Source: an uncultured Flavobacteriaceae bacterium (GTDB lineage: Bacteria; Bacteroidota; Bacteroidia; Flavobacteriales; Flavobacteriaceae). Taken from it: 64,000 nucleotides of DNA. Below the pieces are notes generated by a model. That model saw nothing but the letters and a program-made list of their open reading frames with translations. It did no database searches and was not told the DNA's origin. The translations under genes and the position numbers were made by a program. Each line of letters begins with the position of its first letter. Within the stretch, counting starts at the first letter, position 1. This document shows, in pieces, positions 8,905-19,531 of this stretch. Where the stretch lies: contig CANNAN010000008.1 in the NCBI GenBank assembly GCA_947502635.1, forward strand, positions 186,001-250,000, in the 5' to 3' direction.

Positions 8905-10638
8905 TTATTTCTCTATTAGATAATCATTAATAACCAAAACATCCAATCCTGTAGTATAAAACAAACCAATAGCATCTTCAACACTATGTGCCATAGGTTT
9001 TCCCATAATATTAAAACTTGTATTTAAAATTATAGGAACTCCTGTGAGTTTGTGAAACTCGTTAATAAGTTGATAATAAGATTTATTATACTCCTTTTTT
9101 ACGGTTTGTAATCTCCCTGTTTTATTGGCATGAACAACAGCAGGAACGACATCCCATTTGTCTTCCTTAAACTTAAGAGTTCTTTCCATATATGGTGTTT
9201 CCTGATAGTGCTCAAAATAATCTTCTGCATGTTCGTGTAAAATTGAAGGAGCAAAAGGTCTAAACTCTTCACGAAATTTAATGTTAAGGTTAATCTTATC
9301 TTTCATGTTTGCTGGTCTTGGATCTGCTATAATCGATCTGTTTCCAAGTGCTCTTGGTCCAAATTCAGCCCTTCCTTGACACCAACCAATCAATTTTCCT
9401 TCAGCTAAAAGAGCAGCCGTTTCTTTGTGAATGGTTAAAGGAATATGTCTTATATTTTTAATGCCTCCTAATTTATATAATCGTTTAAGAGTTTTGTCTG
9501 AGAAAGTAGAACCAAGATATGGTGATACAAATGGTTTTTTGCCTATAGTGATATGCGGTCGTTCTTCTTTTAAAGCTAACATAGCAGAACCAATAGCATT
9601 CCCATCATCTCCTGGTGCAGATGGCACATGCAAGTTTTTATATGGTAATCTGTCTACTACAGTACCGTTATAGGAAGAGTTTAAAGCACAACCTCCACCT
9701 AAAACAAGATTATCATTATTTGTTGAAAAATGATTTATTACTTGATCCATTCTTTTTGAAAAGAATGCTTGCCCGCTAGCAGCAATATGACTTGCCTCCC
9801 AAGGATCCCCTCCTTTAGGGCGCTTAAATTTCATAAGTTTTGGAAAAATTTCTTCAATCTTTGATATATTGGGGTATTTTAACTTGCCATTTTCAAATTC
9901 ACATAAATCATTTAAAAGAGCGTCAACTTCTTCAATAACTTTTCCATAAGGAGCAAGTCCCATAACTTTCCATTCTTCACCTTTAAACCAATCAAAACCA
10001 CATAAAATAGTAATTAATTCGTAAAGAAAACCAAGGCTTTCTCTTCCTTTTTGAATTTTTTGTAGCTCGACTTTATCATTTTCATAAGAAAAGAAACTTA
10101 AGGCTCCAGATTCTCCAAAACCATCAGTTATAAAGCAATCTGCTTTAGCAAAAGGACTGGAATAACAAGCATAAGCGGCATGAGCTAAGTGATGTTCGTA
10201 AGATTTATGTATCACTTCTTGAATACCAAATGCTTCATTAATGGCTAGCTGTATTCCTCTTCCAGTATTTTTTAAAAAATTATAGTGTACGCCCATCATG
10301 TTATAAATAGAAGTTCTTGTAAAAATGAACTTTGATGGTGTATCTAGATTTGGATCGGATAATGTAGAAGGGCTAAAAAAGCCAAATCCCTCAAGTCGAT
10401 CCATTAATTTTTTATGATCAGTACTCCAGCTATCAGCAATTGTAAAAGTAGCACCAGGCTCGCAATACTCTTTTAAAATACTACTAATCCCGATATGATC
10501 TGGAGGGATATTAAAACCTCTTTTAAATTGCATTCTTCGCTCTGTACTTTCTGCAAATAGGATTTTTCCATTTTCGTCAAGTATAGCTAATGAGGTATCG
10601 TGGAATGTGTTTCCTAGTCCAATGTAATAATGAGCCAT
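8905..10638 (-). CDS. NodU/CmcH-family carbamoyltransferase
   Basis: This 577-residue protein has the normal length of the family that moves a carbamoyl group from carbamoyl phosphate, through carbamoyl-adenylate, to a hydroxyl of a natural product. Visible motifs are the HHLAHAAYACYSS metal-site segment near residue 152, GGGCALNSSYNG near 316, and the YrdC-like CQGRAEFGPRALGNRS segment near 423. It is the last gene of the minus-strand operon, 10 bp after the FAAL-PKS gene, so it almost certainly tailors the cluster product. The probable acceptors are one of the two hydroxyls made by the ketoreductases, or a hydroxylated side chain (inference). The start at 10638 is followed directly by the conserved N-terminal segment YIGLGNTFHDTSLAIL. 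Confidence 0.92.
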   Translation of the reverse strand: MAHYYIGLGNTFHDTSLAILDENGKILFAESTERRMQFKRGFNIPPDHIGISSILKEYCEPGATFTIADSWSTDHKKLMDRLEGFGFFSPSTLSDPNLDTPSKFIFTRTSIYNMMGVHYNFLKNTGRGIQLAINEAFGIQEVIHKSYEHHLAHAAYACYSSPFAKADCFITDGFGESGALSFFSYENDKVELQKIQKGRESLGFLYELITILCGFDWFKGEEWKVMGLAPYGKVIEEVDALLNDLCEFENGKLKYPNISKIEEIFPKLMKFKRPKGGDPWEASHIAASGQAFFSKRMDQVINHFSTNNDNLVLGGGCALNSSYNGTVVDRLPYKNLHVPSAPGDDGNAIGSAMLALKEERPHITIGKKPFVSPYLGSTFSDKTLKRLYKLGGIKNIRHIPLTIHKETAALLAEGKLIGWCQGRAEFGPRALGNRSIIADPRPANMKDKINLNIKFREEFRPFAPSILHEHAEDYFEHYQETPYMERTLKFKEDKWDVVPAVVHANKTGRLQTVKKEYNKSYYQLINEFHKLTGVPIILNTSFNIMGKPMAHSVEDAIGLFYTTGLDVLVINDYLIEK

Positions 10639-10648
10639 GTGATATGGG

Positions 10649-13600
10649 TTAAATGTTGTAGTTTTGGTTGATTAATTTTTCTATTTCTGAATTTGATAAG
10701 GTCTCAATTTCTTTAATTAATAAAGGATCATCGTATAATTCATTTTTTTGATTAGTACGCTCTTGTTCTTTATAATCTTCTATTGATATTCTATCTATTA
10801 TAAAATCTGCAAGATTATTTATTGAATTGTGCTTGAAAAGAATAGATACAGCAACAATTTCACTGCCTAAAAACTGATTTAAGCGGTTTCTATATTGATT
10901 CAAACTTAAAGAGTTAAAACCTATCTCAAAGTATGATTTTGTGTTAGATAAAGGTGTGTTTTGATCAAATTTTAATAGGTCTTTACCAATAGCATTCATT
11001 TCATCAAGAAGATGTTCCTTTATCTCTTTTTTTGTAAGCCCTTCGGTGCTAAATCCTTTTTGTTTTTTTTCTGACTTAACATTTAAATTCTCAATAGGCG
11101 CAAAACAATCTTTCATAAAGTCTGTTGTAGCTACATCGGTTAAAATATCTAAGGCTAATAATTCACTATGTTTCGAGATAAGTGCCTGTTCCAATGTTTT
11201 AAGACCTTGCTCCATAGAAAATGGACGAATCCCTAGATGTGAAAAAGCACTAATTAAATCTACAGCCATACCACCCTCATTCCAAGGGCCCCAAGCAATT
11301 GATTTTATAGGAAGACCTTGCTCTTTTCTCAATTGAACAAGGTTGCTTAAATAGGAATTGGCAATAGCATATGAGGTTTGACCAGGATTAGCAAAGAAAG
11401 CAGATGCAGACGAAAATAAAACAAAGTTTTCGGGTTTTAAATCTAAACTAAATTTATGAATCCAATAACTTCCATGTGCTTTAGGATAAAGTACTTTTTC
11501 AAAACTTTTTTCAGTTAGCTTCCCACAAAGTTCATCGTGTAAACTTCCTGCTAAATGGTATATGCCTTTTATTGTATCATGTTTAGCCTTAATCTGGTTG
11601 AAAAACTTTTTCACATCATCTAATAGTCCAATATCACATTTTATCGCATAGATGTTTCCTTCAAAATTAGTATTGGTTTCTTCAATCCATTTTTTACGAT
11701 CATCATTAAGATTATTTCTTAATGGAATATAAATATGTGTGGCTCCTTTACCTAAAAGATGATGACAAAGTGCACTTCCAATTGCTCCAAAACCACCTGT
11801 AACCACGTTTATTCCTTCATTCTTAGTATTCCTTATATGCTGTTCTTTCCTTTTGTTCGTTTTTTTCCAAATAGGCAGGTAATTTTCTTTAGAGGATTTA
11901 GTCTTTTTAGGATTCCAAAAAATTAAGTCAATATGATCGCATTCTTTAGAAAGATTGCGATACATGGCAATAAATGGTAATTCTAAATAGTTATGATTTT
12001 TAATATCAATGCTTTCTGAAAAATTGTTGAGGTTAGCCATGAGATAAATGGTAACCTTATTTTCCTGAGAAGCTAGATAATTGAGAAGTGATAATTGCTT
12101 TTTCAAAAGCATTTCCAATGGTTCAGGTTCTGGATTAGAAATATGCGGGATTTGAATGCATAACTGAATTTCAGAATTAAAATCTACCCAATCATTAACT
12201 TTAGATATGTCTAAGTTTTTTAGTGAAAAATCAGATAGTAAATTGGAAGTTTCTTTTTCTAGAGTTGTAATTACGTAAAGTAGTTTTTGCTCATCTGGCT
12301 CTAGAATCTCTTCTCTTTCATTTCTCCTTGAATCTAAATAATAAAAAGAGTCAACAATATTATGAGGTTTATCTTCAATATTATGCAATATTCGATTTGG
12401 GAGTGCTGGTTGTATCCAGTAAGATTTTTCAATCCAAATACGATTAGGAAGTGTTATGAATTCTCCTCCATAAATAGTTTTTTCTATATTCCAATTAACA
12501 TCAAATCCAAGTTCAAATAATTTCCCAAGCATATCCTGGAATGATTTAAAACTGGATTTCTCTTTCTTTAATGCAGAAAGAGAAGCGCCATTAAAGTTGT
12601 CTTTTCCTTGGGAAATGGCAACAAGTGTGTTAGATGGTCCTAATTCAATAAAAGTGGTAATACCATCATCAATCATAGTATCAATACAAGCATTAAAATT
12701 GACAGTTTCTCTAATATGATTAGCCCAAGATTGTGAATTCTTTAGGGCGTTATTTGAAGCAATTAAACCAGTCTTATTACTGTAAATAGGTATTTTTGCG
12801 TTATGAAGTGTTTTTAGTTTTATAAAATCGTTAAATTCATCTAAGATGGGATCCATTACTTTGGAATGAAAAGCATGTGATACTCTTAATTGAATATTAA
12901 AAATATCATGATCATCAAAAACTTTTATTGCTTTTTTGATTTCGTTATTAAGACCTGCAAATACTGTTTGTGAATCACTATTAACCACAGCAACATCCAA
13001 ATCTACTTGATACTCTTTTAAAAGAGTTTCAGATTTATACCTGTTGGTCATTACCGATACCATACCTGTTTCTTTAGGTAATGTTTGCATTAATTTCCCT
13101 CTTCGTGTTACAATTTGCAACATGTCTTCGAGATTCATGACACCAGATATACAAGCAGCTACATATTCTCCAATGCTGTGACCACAAACTACATTTGCTT
13201 TTATTCCATATGCTAATAGTAGTTGATATAGTGAATAGCTTAAACTACATATGACAACTTGAGTATATTGTGTTTGATCTAATAATTGTTGGTGTTCTGG
13301 ATTAAAAATAAGTTCAGTTAACTTTATTGGTAATTCACTTTCTAAAATAGTTTCACATTTTAATAAATTGAATTTAAAGATAGGAGAGAGGTCGAATAAT
13401 TCTTTCCCCATGCCACTATATTGTGACCCTTGACCGCTAAAAAGAATTGCTAATTTTTTATCTGATTTCTGAAGAATATCAGTGCTTTTAAAGTTTAATA
13501 ATTGTTCATGAAGCTCATCGGTATTTTCAAAACTAAAAGACTTTCTAAATTCAAATAAAGATCTTTTTGTATTCCACGAGTAGCATAGATCTAAAGGATC

Positions 13601-16600
13601 TGGTTTATATGATAAACTATATTCAAGAAGTTGTTCAATTTCTTGAATTAATGCATCTTTTCGATGAGATGATAAACAAATTACATGATAGCGTTTACCT
13701 TGTTTTTGTTGTGCTGGAGCGTTCTTTTTATTGAAAGCTTCTACAATTACATGCGCATTAGTACCACTAAAACCAAAAGCGCTTATTCCTGCTATGATCG
13801 GCTTGTTTTTATTGTAATCGATGGTTTGATTAGCTACTTTGACATTAAGTTGATCCCAAGGAATTAAAGGGTTTGGGTTTTTAAAATGTAAGTTAGGCGG
13901 TATTTTACCGTGTTTAAATGAAGCTAATACTTTTAGAAAACCAGCTATTCCTGCAGCTGATTCGGTATGACCAATATTACTTTTAATAGAACCAAGAATT
14001 AAAGGTTCAGTTAGGTTTCTGTTCAGATTGTATGCTTTGTCTAAAGCTTGAATCTCAATGGGATCGCCAAGTGGAGTCCCCGTACCATGTGTTTCTATAT
14101 ATGAAACTTGATTAGGATCAATATGACCTTTGCGTAAAGCTTTTAGGATAAGGTTTTGTTGCGCTAAACCATTAGGAGCTGTTAATCCATTACTTCTTCC
14201 ATCTTGATTGATGGCAGAACTTTTTATGACACCAAGAATTTTGTCATTATTTTCAATAGCATCATCTAGACTTTTTAAGAATACCATGCCTACCCCTTCA
14301 GACCTTCCATATCCGTCTGCCTTCTCATCAAAGGTTTTACACTTACCATCTTTAGATAATGCTTTAACTTGACTTAAGGCAATACTTCCTTCTGGTCCAA
14401 AAATTAAGTTAACGCCACCAGCTAATGCTTGTGTACATTCACCTTGTTGAATAGCTTTACATGCTAAATGCAAACTAACTAAAGACGATGAACAAGCAGT
14501 GTCGCTAGTAATAGCTGGGCCATTTAAATTAAGAAAATAACTAATTCTTCCAGCTGCTGTACTATGCAATATACTAGTTAAAGAATAGTGGTCAATTTTT
14601 TTTGTGTCACCAGACCTAATATGAGCCTGTGTATAATCAATGTTACTTAGTCCAATGTAAACACCTGTTTCACTTCCAGAAATTTCTTTTTTAGTTATTC
14701 CTGCATCTTCAAGAGCATTCCATGTTGATTTTAATAATAGTCGCTGTTGTGGGTCTAAAGATGTTGCTTCATCTTCAGACAATCCAAAAAATGAAGGATC
14801 AAACATGTCAGAATCATCAATAAAATACCCTTTATCGGTATACATTTTTCCTTTTTCAGGAGCTCCAGGAGAATAGAATTCATCTTTTGGCCACCTATCG
14901 AAAGGAATACTACCAACAACATCTTTTTCATTTAATAAAAGATCCCATAAGTTGTCTAGGTTTTTTACACCACCAGGGAATATACACGAAGCACCTATTA
15001 CTGCAATAGGTTGAAAAGGAATAACCTGTTTATTTATATTGTTATGATGGGCTGAATTAGCGGTATTCTTTTTAGTAATATATTCAATGAGTTCATTAGG
15101 GGTGCTATACTCAAATAGATCTATTGCCGAAATAGATCTATTAAAAAAATGGCTAAGTTTTTCTGCCAGTAATGCAATCTGCATAGAAGAACACCCTTGA
15201 TCCATTAAGGACTTATCAAAATCAAATACCTTTTTTCCAAAGCAACTTGATAGTGCTAACCTGAACGTCTTATTCGCATCCGTTTCATCTTCTGAAGAAG
15301 ATTCGGTTGAAATGGTTTTTAGATACTCAGTAACCAGAACATGCCGTTTAATTTTACCACTAGTTGTTTTCGGAATTGATTTGATGTAAACAAATTTAGA
15401 AACATGAAGCCCAGAAGAATCAGATAAGATATGTTTTATATTATTCTCTAATTCTGGATTATTGGATTCTTTTTTTCGTTGTTTTATAAAAACAACAAGT
15501 TGCTCCGTTTGTTCTATTAAGTGTGACGTGATTATAACGTTTCCAACTAATGTTTCAATATGATTTTCAATTAATTGTTCGAGATCATGAGGAAAATAAT
15601 TTTGCCCGTTAATAATGATCATCTCTTTTTGTCTGCCTAGAATAAGTAATCCAATGGAAGATATAGCACCTATGTCTCCAGTTTTTAACCAACCATCTTC
15701 GGTAAATATATTTTTTGTAGCTTCTGGATTGTTGTAATAACCTGAAGTAACATTTTTGCCTTTTATTTGAATATGACCAACATAGTCATTTGGAAGTACG
15801 GTGTCTTCAGCGTCACAAATTCTTGTTTTTTGATGTGGTATAACAGTACCTAAAGCCATAAACTGACTTTTTGATCGTGTCTCATCTAAAACTATTTTAT
15901 GCCCTTCTTTAATTAGATTTCTATCTAAGCATAGGTATTTTATTGAATCGCCTGGATTGGGAATACTAACAACTAAGCCAGCTTCTGCCATTCCGTATCC
16001 ACAATACATGGTATTTCCTTTTAAACCATAAGGCTCTAATTCTTTTAGAAATTTTTTAGTTAAAGAAACATCAATGGGCTCTGCTCCATTAAATATTAAG
16101 CGCACAGCATTCAGGTTATGAAGACTATCTCTTTCTGGTTTGAAATTTTGTAAAAAGTATCGATATCCGAAATTAGGTGAAAATAAAACACTTGCTTTTA
16201 TCTTAGCAGCGTATTGAATCCAAAAAACAGGATATCGAACAAAAAAGCTTGGGGGCATTAAATGCTGTTCACAAGAAATTCCTAAGGGAAGTAAATGAGT
16301 TCCTAAAAGACCCATATCATGACTCATGGGTAACCAACTTAGAAAAATGTCTGAATTAGACATTTTAGCTTTTTTCTTAATACCATCAATATTGTATAGC
16401 ACATTTTGATGCTTCATGATAATCCCTTTTGGATTCGATGTAGAGCCAGAAGAATATTGTAAATAAGCAATATTGTCTTTACATACATTACTATCAATCT
16501 TGCCGATAAAATTGGTGTCGAATTGCTCAAAAGAAATTATTTTTTCTTTCGATAATTCAATACTGTTAAAAGCGCCTGATTTTTGAATTAGAGAATTAGA

Positions 16601-16963
16601 GAATTTTTCATTGCTTATAATGAATGGATTCTTTAATTCTTGTATGATATGTTTTAACTTTTTTGCTCCAGATTCATTATTAGTGATACTTAGCGGGACA
16701 GCAATAAAGTTTCCGAATATGCATGCCCAGAACATGGGGATAAAGTCACAGGGTTCTGGCAAAACAATGATAACAGGATTGCCGTTTGGGACATTTTTTG
16801 ATTGTAAAAAGCCTAATTTTTTTAATGCCTGTTCTTTTAATTCTAAATATGTTAAAGATGTTATATCATCTTGAGATTTTATAAAAGTTATTGTTTTTTT
16901 AGGATCTGCTGCATTAAAAAGACCATGCAGTGTTTGTGGTTGGTTGGTCAGGGACGTATTCAT
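10649..16963 (-). CDS. Loading/first extension PKS: FAAL-ACP-KS-AT-KR-ACP
   Basis: This 2104-residue protein activates a fatty acid and performs the first two-carbon extension. Domains in order: fatty acyl-AMP ligase (1-550; YSSGSTSNPKG near 172, TSGKIKRH near 540); ACP (serine in DQGCSSMQ near 591); ketosynthase (655-1075; active Cys in DTACSSSL near 823, His in HGTGTPLGD and NIGHTESAAG); acyltransferase (1180-1480; GHSIGEY near 1264, HAFH near 1369, which indicates malonyl-CoA); ketoreductase (structural half from about 1520, TGGFGAIG near 1724, active SYAIAN near 1873); ACP (GFNSLS near 2018). There is no dehydratase or enoyl reductase, so a beta-hydroxyacyl chain results. The KR has Asp in its LDD-equivalent (SLHDE) and no Trp eight residues before the Tyr, which suggests B-type stereochemistry. 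The C-terminal tail (LLIKEIETLSNSEIEKL) looks like a docking peptide. It holds the only AT in the window. Confidence 0.95.
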   Translation of the reverse strand: MNTSLTNQPQTLHGLFNAADPKKTITFIKSQDDITSLTYLELKEQALKKLGFLQSKNVPNGNPVIIVLPEPCDFIPMFWACIFGNFIAVPLSITNNESGAKKLKHIIQELKNPFIISNEKFSNSLIQKSGAFNSIELSKEKIISFEQFDTNFIGKIDSNVCKDNIAYLQYSSGSTSNPKGIIMKHQNVLYNIDGIKKKAKMSNSDIFLSWLPMSHDMGLLGTHLLPLGISCEQHLMPPSFFVRYPVFWIQYAAKIKASVLFSPNFGYRYFLQNFKPERDSLHNLNAVRLIFNGAEPIDVSLTKKFLKELEPYGLKGNTMYCGYGMAEAGLVVSIPNPGDSIKYLCLDRNLIKEGHKIVLDETRSKSQFMALGTVIPHQKTRICDAEDTVLPNDYVGHIQIKGKNVTSGYYNNPEATKNIFTEDGWLKTGDIGAISSIGLLILGRQKEMIIINGQNYFPHDLEQLIENHIETLVGNVIITSHLIEQTEQLVVFIKQRKKESNNPELENNIKHILSDSSGLHVSKFVYIKSIPKTTSGKIKRHVLVTEYLKTISTESSSEDETDANKTFRLALSSCFGKKVFDFDKSLMDQGCSSMQIALLAEKLSHFFNRSISAIDLFEYSTPNELIEYITKKNTANSAHHNNINKQVIPFQPIAVIGASCIFPGGVKNLDNLWDLLLNEKDVVGSIPFDRWPKDEFYSPGAPEKGKMYTDKGYFIDDSDMFDPSFFGLSEDEATSLDPQQRLLLKSTWNALEDAGITKKEISGSETGVYIGLSNIDYTQAHIRSGDTKKIDHYSLTSILHSTAAGRISYFLNLNGPAITSDTACSSSLVSLHLACKAIQQGECTQALAGGVNLIFGPEGSIALSQVKALSKDGKCKTFDEKADGYGRSEGVGMVFLKSLDDAIENNDKILGVIKSSAINQDGRSNGLTAPNGLAQQNLILKALRKGHIDPNQVSYIETHGTGTPLGDPIEIQALDKAYNLNRNLTEPLILGSIKSNIGHTESAAGIAGFLKVLASFKHGKIPPNLHFKNPNPLIPWDQLNVKVANQTIDYNKNKPIIAGISAFGFSGTNAHVIVEAFNKKNAPAQQKQGKRYHVICLSSHRKDALIQEIEQLLEYSLSYKPDPLDLCYSWNTKRSLFEFRKSFSFENTDELHEQLLNFKSTDILQKSDKKLAILFSGQGSQYSGMGKELFDLSPIFKFNLLKCETILESELPIKLTELIFNPEHQQLLDQTQYTQVVICSLSYSLYQLLLAYGIKANVVCGHSIGEYVAACISGVMNLEDMLQIVTRRGKLMQTLPKETGMVSVMTNRYKSETLLKEYQVDLDVAVVNSDSQTVFAGLNNEIKKAIKVFDDHDIFNIQLRVSHAFHSKVMDPILDEFNDFIKLKTLHNAKIPIYSNKTGLIASNNALKNSQSWANHIRETVNFNACIDTMIDDGITTFIELGPSNTLVAISQGKDNFNGASLSALKKEKSSFKSFQDMLGKLFELGFDVNWNIEKTIYGGEFITLPNRIWIEKSYWIQPALPNRILHNIEDKPHNIVDSFYYLDSRRNEREEILEPDEQKLLYVITTLEKETSNLLSDFSLKNLDISKVNDWVDFNSEIQLCIQIPHISNPEPEPLEMLLKKQLSLLNYLASQENKVTIYLMANLNNFSESIDIKNHNYLELPFIAMYRNLSKECDHIDLIFWNPKKTKSSKENYLPIWKKTNKRKEQHIRNTKNEGINVVTGGFGAIGSALCHHLLGKGATHIYIPLRNNLNDDRKKWIEETNTNFEGNIYAIKCDIGLLDDVKKFFNQIKAKHDTIKGIYHLAGSLHDELCGKLTEKSFEKVLYPKAHGSYWIHKFSLDLKPENFVLFSSASAFFANPGQTSYAIANSYLSNLVQLRKEQGLPIKSIAWGPWNEGGMAVDLISAFSHLGIRPFSMEQGLKTLEQALISKHSELLALDILTDVATTDFMKDCFAPIENLNVKSEKKQKGFSTEGLTKKEIKEHLLDEMNAIGKDLLKFDQNTPLSNTKSYFEIGFNSLSLNQYRNRLNQFLGSEIVAVSILFKHNSINNLADFIIDRISIEDYKEQERTNQKNELYDDPLLIKEIETLSNSEIEKLINQNYNI

Positions 16964-16981
16964 TTTTTATTTTGTAGGAAC

Positions 16982-18637
16982 TTAATTTGTTTTAATACAA
17001 CCATTATCCATTTCTATGATTTGATCTGCAGTATCAAAATACTTATCATCATGAGAAACTAATATTATTGTTTTTCCTTTATTTTTAAGTTCTTGTAGGA
17101 AATCATTATAGAAATAATGTCTGAATTCAGGATCTTGATCAGCAGCAACTTCATCATAGATATAAATCAATTTATCTTCTAAGATACTAACGATAAGACC
17201 GAGTCTTTTCTTTTGACCCGTAGAAAGATCTATGTTAGTGAATTTACCATCTTCATAATCTGTTTTGTTATCGAGACCGAATTTTTTGATGAGATCTTTA
17301 ACTTTTTGATCATCAACTTCTTTTAATCCATATAATCTGTCAAAAAGATGAAAGTCAGTAAAGATTATAGTAAATAATTCTCTAAAAGAAGAATAATCCT
17401 TTTTTTGAATTTTTTCATTATCAATTTCAATACGTCCACTATCTGCTTTGTATAGCCCGGTCATTAATTTTAATAAAGAAGATTTACCACTTCCATTTCC
17501 TCCTTTAATAAGATATATTTTATTTCGTTTTATTTCAAGATTAATAGGACCGACTGTAAAAGTTGACTCTTGGTCTCTATCTTTATAATCAAATTTTAAA
17601 TCTATAAGTTTTATAGAATTAAAATTCTCGTAAGCACTAACTGTAGGCTTTTTGTTATCACTTTTAACTTGTTCTTTGATTCGGTCTTTTAATCTATTTA
17701 TATTTCCAATGGCGATATTGGCTTTAAAAAATATAGGGATAGTACTTACAATGTTTTCTAATGGTCCAATAATAAATAGTATAGCAGCAGTTAACTTGGT
17801 TAAAGTACTTACGTTTACATCTGTGTATTGAGGTATAATAAATACTATAGCGCCTATTAACATATAGAATACCGTTTCAGAAAACATATATCCAACAGCA
17901 AATCTTAAACCAGTTACAATCTTTAAATTTTTTCCTTCTTCAGCTATTTTTTTAAAATGATCCATAATGTCATCATTTTTTTTATGGTTCATTTTAAGCT
18001 CTTTGAATCCATCTAAAAAATGGCCTAGATTATCAAACAATTCAGTTTCTTTATCAGTTGCATTTCTAATTTCTGCATTGATTTCCTTTTGTCGAGATAA
18101 AAAGATTAATGATGCACAACCAATGGCAAAGACTGTTATAAAGAAAGCTGGAACAGATAAGTATAAGATGTAAATTAGTGTAAAGAATACTAAGATGGCA
18201 GATTGGCCTGCATTAACAATTACAGCAGAAGTTTGAGAAATAAAATTTGTATCATGTGTAATACGAGTAAATATGCTGGATTTTCCAATTTCTTCAAGCG
18301 TTTTTAATTCGGCTTTTCTAAGAGAATCTATAACATCAAGCCTAATTTTAAAAATGCTTTTTTCTGTCATTTCTGTGGCATGTCTAAGTATGAACCGCTT
18401 AGAAATATAAAAGATGATCATGCATACTGAAAAGAGACCTAGAAGCTTTAAGCTTATCTCATGTTCTTGAGCATTATCAGATGCTAAATTTAATATAGAT
18501 ATTATTACAGAATTTGCTATAGCTGAAATAAGAGCATAAATACCTAGTGACGTTGTATCCTTTCTTGAATTACTTCCTAAAATTTTTAAATAATTCCTGA
18601 ATTTTGATGTAATCTTGTTTTCTTTAATGATTGACAC
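16982..18637 (-). CDS. SyrD/PvdE-type cyclic-peptide ABC exporter (TM-ATPase fusion)
   Basis: This 551-residue half-transporter has an N-terminal membrane domain with about six transmembrane helices (residues 25-300) and a C-terminal ATPase. ATPase motifs are Walker A GGNGSGKSS near 383, signature LSTGQKKRLG near 474, and Walker B with YDEVAADQDPEFR near 495. The D-E-x-A-A-D-Q-D-P form of Walker B and the LSTGQ signature are characteristic of the PvdE/SyrD group, which exports nonribosomal lipopeptides and siderophore precursors across the inner membrane. It lies 18 bp upstream of the FAAL-PKS gene and 19 bp downstream of the SPFH gene in one minus-strand operon. Export of the finished lipopeptide, and possibly self-protection, is the likely role. 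The start at 18637 gives the usual length. Confidence 0.92.
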   Translation of the reverse strand: MSIIKENKITSKFRNYLKILGSNSRKDTTSLGIYALISAIANSVIISILNLASDNAQEHEISLKLLGLFSVCMIIFYISKRFILRHATEMTEKSIFKIRLDVIDSLRKAELKTLEEIGKSSIFTRITHDTNFISQTSAVIVNAGQSAILVFFTLIYILYLSVPAFFITVFAIGCASLIFLSRQKEINAEIRNATDKETELFDNLGHFLDGFKELKMNHKKNDDIMDHFKKIAEEGKNLKIVTGLRFAVGYMFSETVFYMLIGAIVFIIPQYTDVNVSTLTKLTAAILFIIGPLENIVSTIPIFFKANIAIGNINRLKDRIKEQVKSDNKKPTVSAYENFNSIKLIDLKFDYKDRDQESTFTVGPINLEIKRNKIYLIKGGNGSGKSSLLKLMTGLYKADSGRIEIDNEKIQKKDYSSFRELFTIIFTDFHLFDRLYGLKEVDDQKVKDLIKKFGLDNKTDYEDGKFTNIDLSTGQKKRLGLIVSILEDKLIYIYDEVAADQDPEFRHYFYNDFLQELKNKGKTIILVSHDDKYFDTADQIIEMDNGCIKTN

Positions 18638-18656
18638 TGAAGTTTGGAATTTGGGA

Positions 18657-19490
18657 TTAATTTTTTGTTTTTGAAGAGTCAGTGTTTAGTATAATAGGTA
18701 AACTCTTACTATCGTTACCAACTACAACTACTTTTGCATTATTCGATTTAGAAAGCTCTACAGTAGCTTCAATACCTTTCCAAGTCACTATTGAAATGCC
18801 TGAAGAATCGTTAAATTTTTTGATACCTCGGGCTTCAATTAGTTTTCTATCCGCTTCTTTCTCTTCTTTTAGCAAAATGTATTCATATTCTAAATTTTTC
18901 TGTTCTTGCTCTAATTTAGATTCTATGGCATTAGCTATTAATGTTGGGAGTTCGATGTTTTTTATCATAATATCATCGACTATAATGTCTTCTTTTCCAA
19001 ACTCAATCTTACTGTCTTGAGTAATTTCATTTTCAATTTCTGCTCTATTATGTGTATATAATTCTTCTGGTTCATAGGCACTAATAATTTTTCTGGTAGC
19101 AGATTCAATTTCTGGTTTTAAAATGACATTTATATAGTCCATACCAAGGTGTTTATGGATAATCCCAATAGAGTCACGAACGGGCTGGAACCTGGTGACT
19201 ACACTTATATTAATTTTTAGTCCATCCTCTGTAAGTACATCCATTTCTTGTTCTACAATTTGCTTACGTACATCATAGATGTTCATGGTATGGACTGGCC
19301 AAATTATAGAGAGTCCTTCAGCGTAAACCTTATCAGTTATGGTTCCTTTTGTTAAATGGTAAAGTACGCCTACATGTCCAGCTGGGATTTGAATTATTAT
19401 TTTGTTAGACAATAGAATGACAAAGAATAATAGAAGTAAAATGAAAATTGAGATGTTTCTATAGTAGCTGTTGAGTGCCTTTTTTCTCAT
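18657..19490 (-). CDS. SPFH/prohibitin-family membrane protein
   Basis: This 277-residue protein has one N-terminal transmembrane helix (about residues 13-31). An SPFH domain follows (IIQIPAGHVGVLYHLTKG near 32, then DGLKINISVVTRFQP and YEPEELYTHNRAEIENEI). The coiled-coil region (about 195-235, ESKLEQEQKNLEYEY) is typical of prohibitins and drives ring formation. Such proteins form large membrane-bound assemblies that organise or protect bilayers. It is the first gene of the operon with the exporter, the FAAL-PKS and the carbamoyltransferase, an unusual place for a prohibitin. A role in guarding the membrane against the lipopeptide, or in organising the megasynthase at the membrane, is inference. 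A good -7 element lies 42 nt upstream. Confidence 0.88.
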   Translation of the reverse strand: MRKKALNSYYRNISIFILLLLFFVILLSNKIIIQIPAGHVGVLYHLTKGTITDKVYAEGLSIIWPVHTMNIYDVRKQIVEQEMDVLTEDGLKINISVVTRFQPVRDSIGIIHKHLGMDYINVILKPEIESATRKIISAYEPEELYTHNRAEIENEITQDSKIEFGKEDIIVDDIMIKNIELPTLIANAIESKLEQEQKNLEYEYILLKEEKEADRKLIEARGIKKFNDSSGISIVTWKGIEATVELSKSNNAKVVVVGNDSKSLPIILNTDSSKTKN

Positions 19491-19531
19491 TAATTTGCGT
19501 TTAGGTAATGTTGATCATGGATTGCTTTATC

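Noticed and set aside
8721-8930. A 69-codon plus-strand frame at the edge of the cluster as a real gene.
   Set aside because: TTG start, no good ribosome site, overlap with the end of the carbamoyltransferase gene and no recognisable family. It is mentioned only in the spacer entry.
11800-12420. A possible dehydratase domain between the AT and KR of the FAAL-PKS.
   Set aside because: No HxxxGxxxxP motif or paired Asp motif is visible. The 200 residues have the length of the structural half of a ketoreductase.
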